8,195 nucleotides of DNA from assembly GCA_903885885.1 (NCBI GenBank), contig CAISKJ010001252.1, positions 1 to 8,195 on the forward strand. Reading direction: 5' to 3'. Under the pieces are notes generated by a model that was not told the DNA's origin, did not search any database, and saw nothing but the letters and a program-made list of their open reading frames with translations. This document shows positions 6,664-8,195 of the stretch, one piece after another (positions within the stretch are counted from its first letter, which is position 1; the number at the start of each line of letters is the position of its first letter). The translations under genes were made by a program, and so were the position numbers. The DNA is from an uncultured delta proteobacterium. GTDB taxonomy: Bacteria; Myxococcota_A; Polyangia; Polyangiales; Ga0077539.

Positions 6664-7679
6664 GGGTGCCTCTCGATCGGTCCGCTGGCGACGACTTCGA
6701 AGGCGTCGCCGGGCACCGAGGTGAGCTGGTCGAGGTCGTCTTCGTCCCACCCCGCGTCGGGCGCGCCGGAGATGAACCAGTTGGTGCCCGTGTCGGCCAC
6801 GATGAGCCCGTAGCGCTTGAGGGCCTCGAGGATGATGCGCGTCTGCCCGGTGAAGCCCGCGAGGTCGTAGGAGGCCTTCAGGCGCAGTCGTAATCCCATG
6901 GGGGGCGCGTCGCGGTCGTCGCCGCCGCCGGGGTGGTTGGCGGGCGCGATCCACCCGGCCTGCGTGTGGTCGAAGGTGACGCGCAGCGCGTGGCGAATGG
7001 CCCCCGCGGTCACCTCGGTGCGGCGCGCGAGGCCCGGCAGAATGGGGAGGCCCGCCTGATCGCAGGAGGTCCACCCGCGCGGTCGCTGCGTGCCGTTGCG
7101 CAGGTCGAACGCGGCCCCGGCGCCCGCGAGCCAGCCGTTGCGCGAGCGCCGCGCGTGATAGAGCTCGTAGAGCCTACAGGTGCCCCGCTCGACGACGATC
7201 ACGTGGTGGTCGCGGCCTGCCTCGATGGGCGCGTTCATGGGAATGGGATAGGGCCCCGGGTCGCTCTCGGCGCCGTACTCGTCGAAGCGCACCGTCACGG
7301 GCTCGGTGCCCTGCGGCACGATCATGTACGGGATGCCGTAGCGCGCGCGCGCCCCGAAATCGGGGTGCAAGGTGTGGGGGCCGTGCGCGGCGATGTTGGC
7401 GATGTACGCGGCCGAGCGCGGGTCCACCGGGTCGTTGGAGATGTCACGGTTCCACGGGTTGTCGGGGCCGAACACGGGGCAGCCGCCGACGGTGGGCACG
7501 CCGTCGGGCGCAGGGGGCGTCTCGGCGGGCGCCCGCGGCGCCAGACCCTGGTCACCGCGCAGCGCGCTGCCGACCTCGCGGCGCATGCTGCGCGTCGTAC
7601 ACCGACACGACAGGCCCATGACGAGGGGCGCGAGGAGCCAATAACGGAGCGGCAACGGGCTGTGTGGGGTGCGCGGCAC
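6660..7679 (-). CDS. Secreted protein of a conserved unnamed family, possible lipoprotein
   Basis: 339 residues from a GTG at 7679, with GAGG about 12 nt upstream. A second in-frame GTG at 7697 is possible. The N-terminus (LRYWLLAPLVMGLSC) is a signal peptide; Cys25 could be lipidated, but the -3 residue is not the usual Leu. A Pro/Ala-rich linker (about 45-62) leads to a well-conserved body: DNPWNRDIS (73-81), HPDFG, YGIPYMIVP (114-122), DPGPYPIPMNAPIEAG (140-155), CRLYELYHA (168-176), GWTSCDQAGLPILPGL (202-217), IRHALRVTF (228-236), PPMGLRLRLKAS (259-270) and a C-terminal NWFISGAPD (300-308). I recognise the overall pattern as a family of exported proteins found in several phyla, but know no function. 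Aromatic, Asp and His residues are frequent, as in carbohydrate-active or structural envelope proteins. It is the first gene of the five-gene operon. Confidence 0.75.
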   Translation of the reverse strand: MPRTPHSPLPLRYWLLAPLVMGLSCRCTTRSMRREVGSALRGDQGLAPRAPAETPPAPDGVPTVGGCPVFGPDNPWNRDISNDPVDPRSAAYIANIAAHGPHTLHPDFGARARYGIPYMIVPQGTEPVTVRFDEYGAESDPGPYPIPMNAPIEAGRDHHVIVVERGTCRLYELYHARRSRNGWLAGAGAAFDLRNGTQRPRGWTSCDQAGLPILPGLARRTEVTAGAIRHALRVTFDHTQAGWIAPANHPGGGDDRDAPPMGLRLRLKASYDLAGFTGQTRIILEALKRYGLIVADTGTNWFISGAPDAGWDEDDLDQLTSVPGDAFEVVASGPIERHP

Positions 7680-7722
7680 GCGCGAACGGTACCTCACCCG
7701 CGCGCCCGCGGTCCGCGGTGAA
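7680..7722. promoter_or_regulatory. Short gap between ABC-F gene and operon
   Basis: Only 43 bp separate the end of the ABC-F gene from the GTG of the secreted-protein gene. It is very GC-rich (GCGGGCGCGCGGGTGAGG) with no recognisable -35/-10 pair. Transcription may continue from the ABC-F gene, or a promoter may lie within that gene's 3' end. Confidence 0.25.
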
Positions 7723-8195
7723 CTACGCCTCGGCGAGGGCGGCGCACTCGGCCTCGAGGGACTCCCACTCGGCCATGAGGGTGAGAATCTTCGGCCCGAG
7801 CGCGGCCTCTTCGGCCACGAGCGCATCGAGCTGGGGCTTCGGTGTTTTTTCGAAGAACCCGTCGCTCGCATAGAGCGCGTGAATGTCGGCGAGGCGCTTC
7901 TCCGCGGCCTCGACGGCGGCCATCGCGCGGTCGCGCTTCGCCGGGAGCTGCTGCGCGCGGTTGCGCCGCTTCTTCTGCTCCTCCCACGAGAGGGCCGCGG
8001 GGGCGCTGGCGGGCGCGGGCTCGTTGGCGGCCCGCTCGCGCCTGGCGCGCAGCACCACCGACTCGGCGTCGAGGTGGTCGTCGCCGCAGCGGGCGAGATA
8101 CTCCTCGTACGTGCCGGGGAAATCTCGCGGCCCCTCGGGGGTGATCTCGAGGATGCGCGTGGCCACGTCGGAGACGAAGCGCCGGTCGTGCGACA
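7723..8195 (-). CDS. ABC-F family ATPase, C-terminal part (5' end outside window)
   Basis: The last 156 codons of a gene entering from the right edge. It opens in SHDRRFV, the H-loop of the second ATPase domain of ABC-F proteins (Uup/YdiF/EttA type). ATRILEI and FPGTYEEYLA follow, which are the standard end of that domain. After about residue 65 comes a charged linker (LSWEEQKKRR) and then a long heptad-like coiled coil rich in Ala/Glu/Lys (about 70-155). This matches the C-terminal arm of Uup/YdiF-like members that reaches ribosomal RNA or DNA. ABC-F proteins bind the ribosome and relieve stalled or drug-blocked translation. Which subfamily this is cannot be told from the fragment. A GTG at 8166 could be mistaken for a start, but the H-loop continues upstream of it. 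Confidence 0.88.
   Translation of the reverse strand, partial: SHDRRFVSDVATRILEITPEGPRDFPGTYEEYLARCGDDHLDAESVVLRARRERAANEPAPASAPAALSWEEQKKRRNRAQQLPAKRDRAMAAVEAAEKRLADIHALYASDGFFEKTPKPQLDALVAEEAALGPKILTLMAEWESLEAECAALAEA

Noticed and set aside
6933..7721. 262-codon open frame on the plus strand
   Set aside because: Antisense to the secreted-protein gene; low-complexity, no motifs.

Overview
The window is very GC-rich, with dense genes, frequent GTG/TTG starts and long spurious antisense ORFs. It carries a secreted-protein and cytochrome c operon next to a phage-defence type gene pair. This suggests a high-GC soil bacterium, and a myxobacterium-like deltaproteobacterium is my best guess. That is inferred from base composition and gene style; no marker gene settles it.

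Left part (1-3627) looks like an accessory, defence-type block. It starts with the end of an insertion sequence (1-183) whose ISAs1-like transposase runs off the left edge. The element sits inside the 3' part of a beta-class DNA adenine methyltransferase gene (minus strand, 157-1476), so the methyltransferase is truncated before its AdoMet-binding motif and is probably dead. Divergent from it, and separated by about 120 bp, is a two-gene operon. It encodes a RecF/SMC-like AAA ATPase (1598-2854) and a CxxC/HNH-type nuclease-like protein (2875-3627). The pair has the architecture of the PtuA-PtuB (Septu, retron-Ec78 accessory) anti-phage module.

Middle part (3628-4066) has no convincing gene. 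It contains an array of about eleven degenerate 20-21 bp direct repeats (about 3681-3901), followed by a GC-rich hairpin (4002-4025). The hairpin lies between the convergent transcription units and may be a terminator.

Right part (4067-8195) is all on the minus strand and looks more like ordinary chromosome. From the right edge inward it holds:
- the C-terminal end of an ABC-F ATPase;
- a secreted protein of a conserved but unnamed family;
- a 5-TM membrane protein;
- a 72-residue membrane protein;
- a putative lipoprotein that joins a molybdopterin-oxidoreductase-like (SUOX-like) domain to a c-type cytochrome domain;
- a tandem-SIS-domain protein resembling the isomerase half of GlmS.
The last five are packed with overlaps or an 11-bp gap, so they probably form one translationally coupled operon. 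Its function is not evident, although the cytochrome lipoprotein and the two membrane proteins suggest an envelope electron-transfer role.
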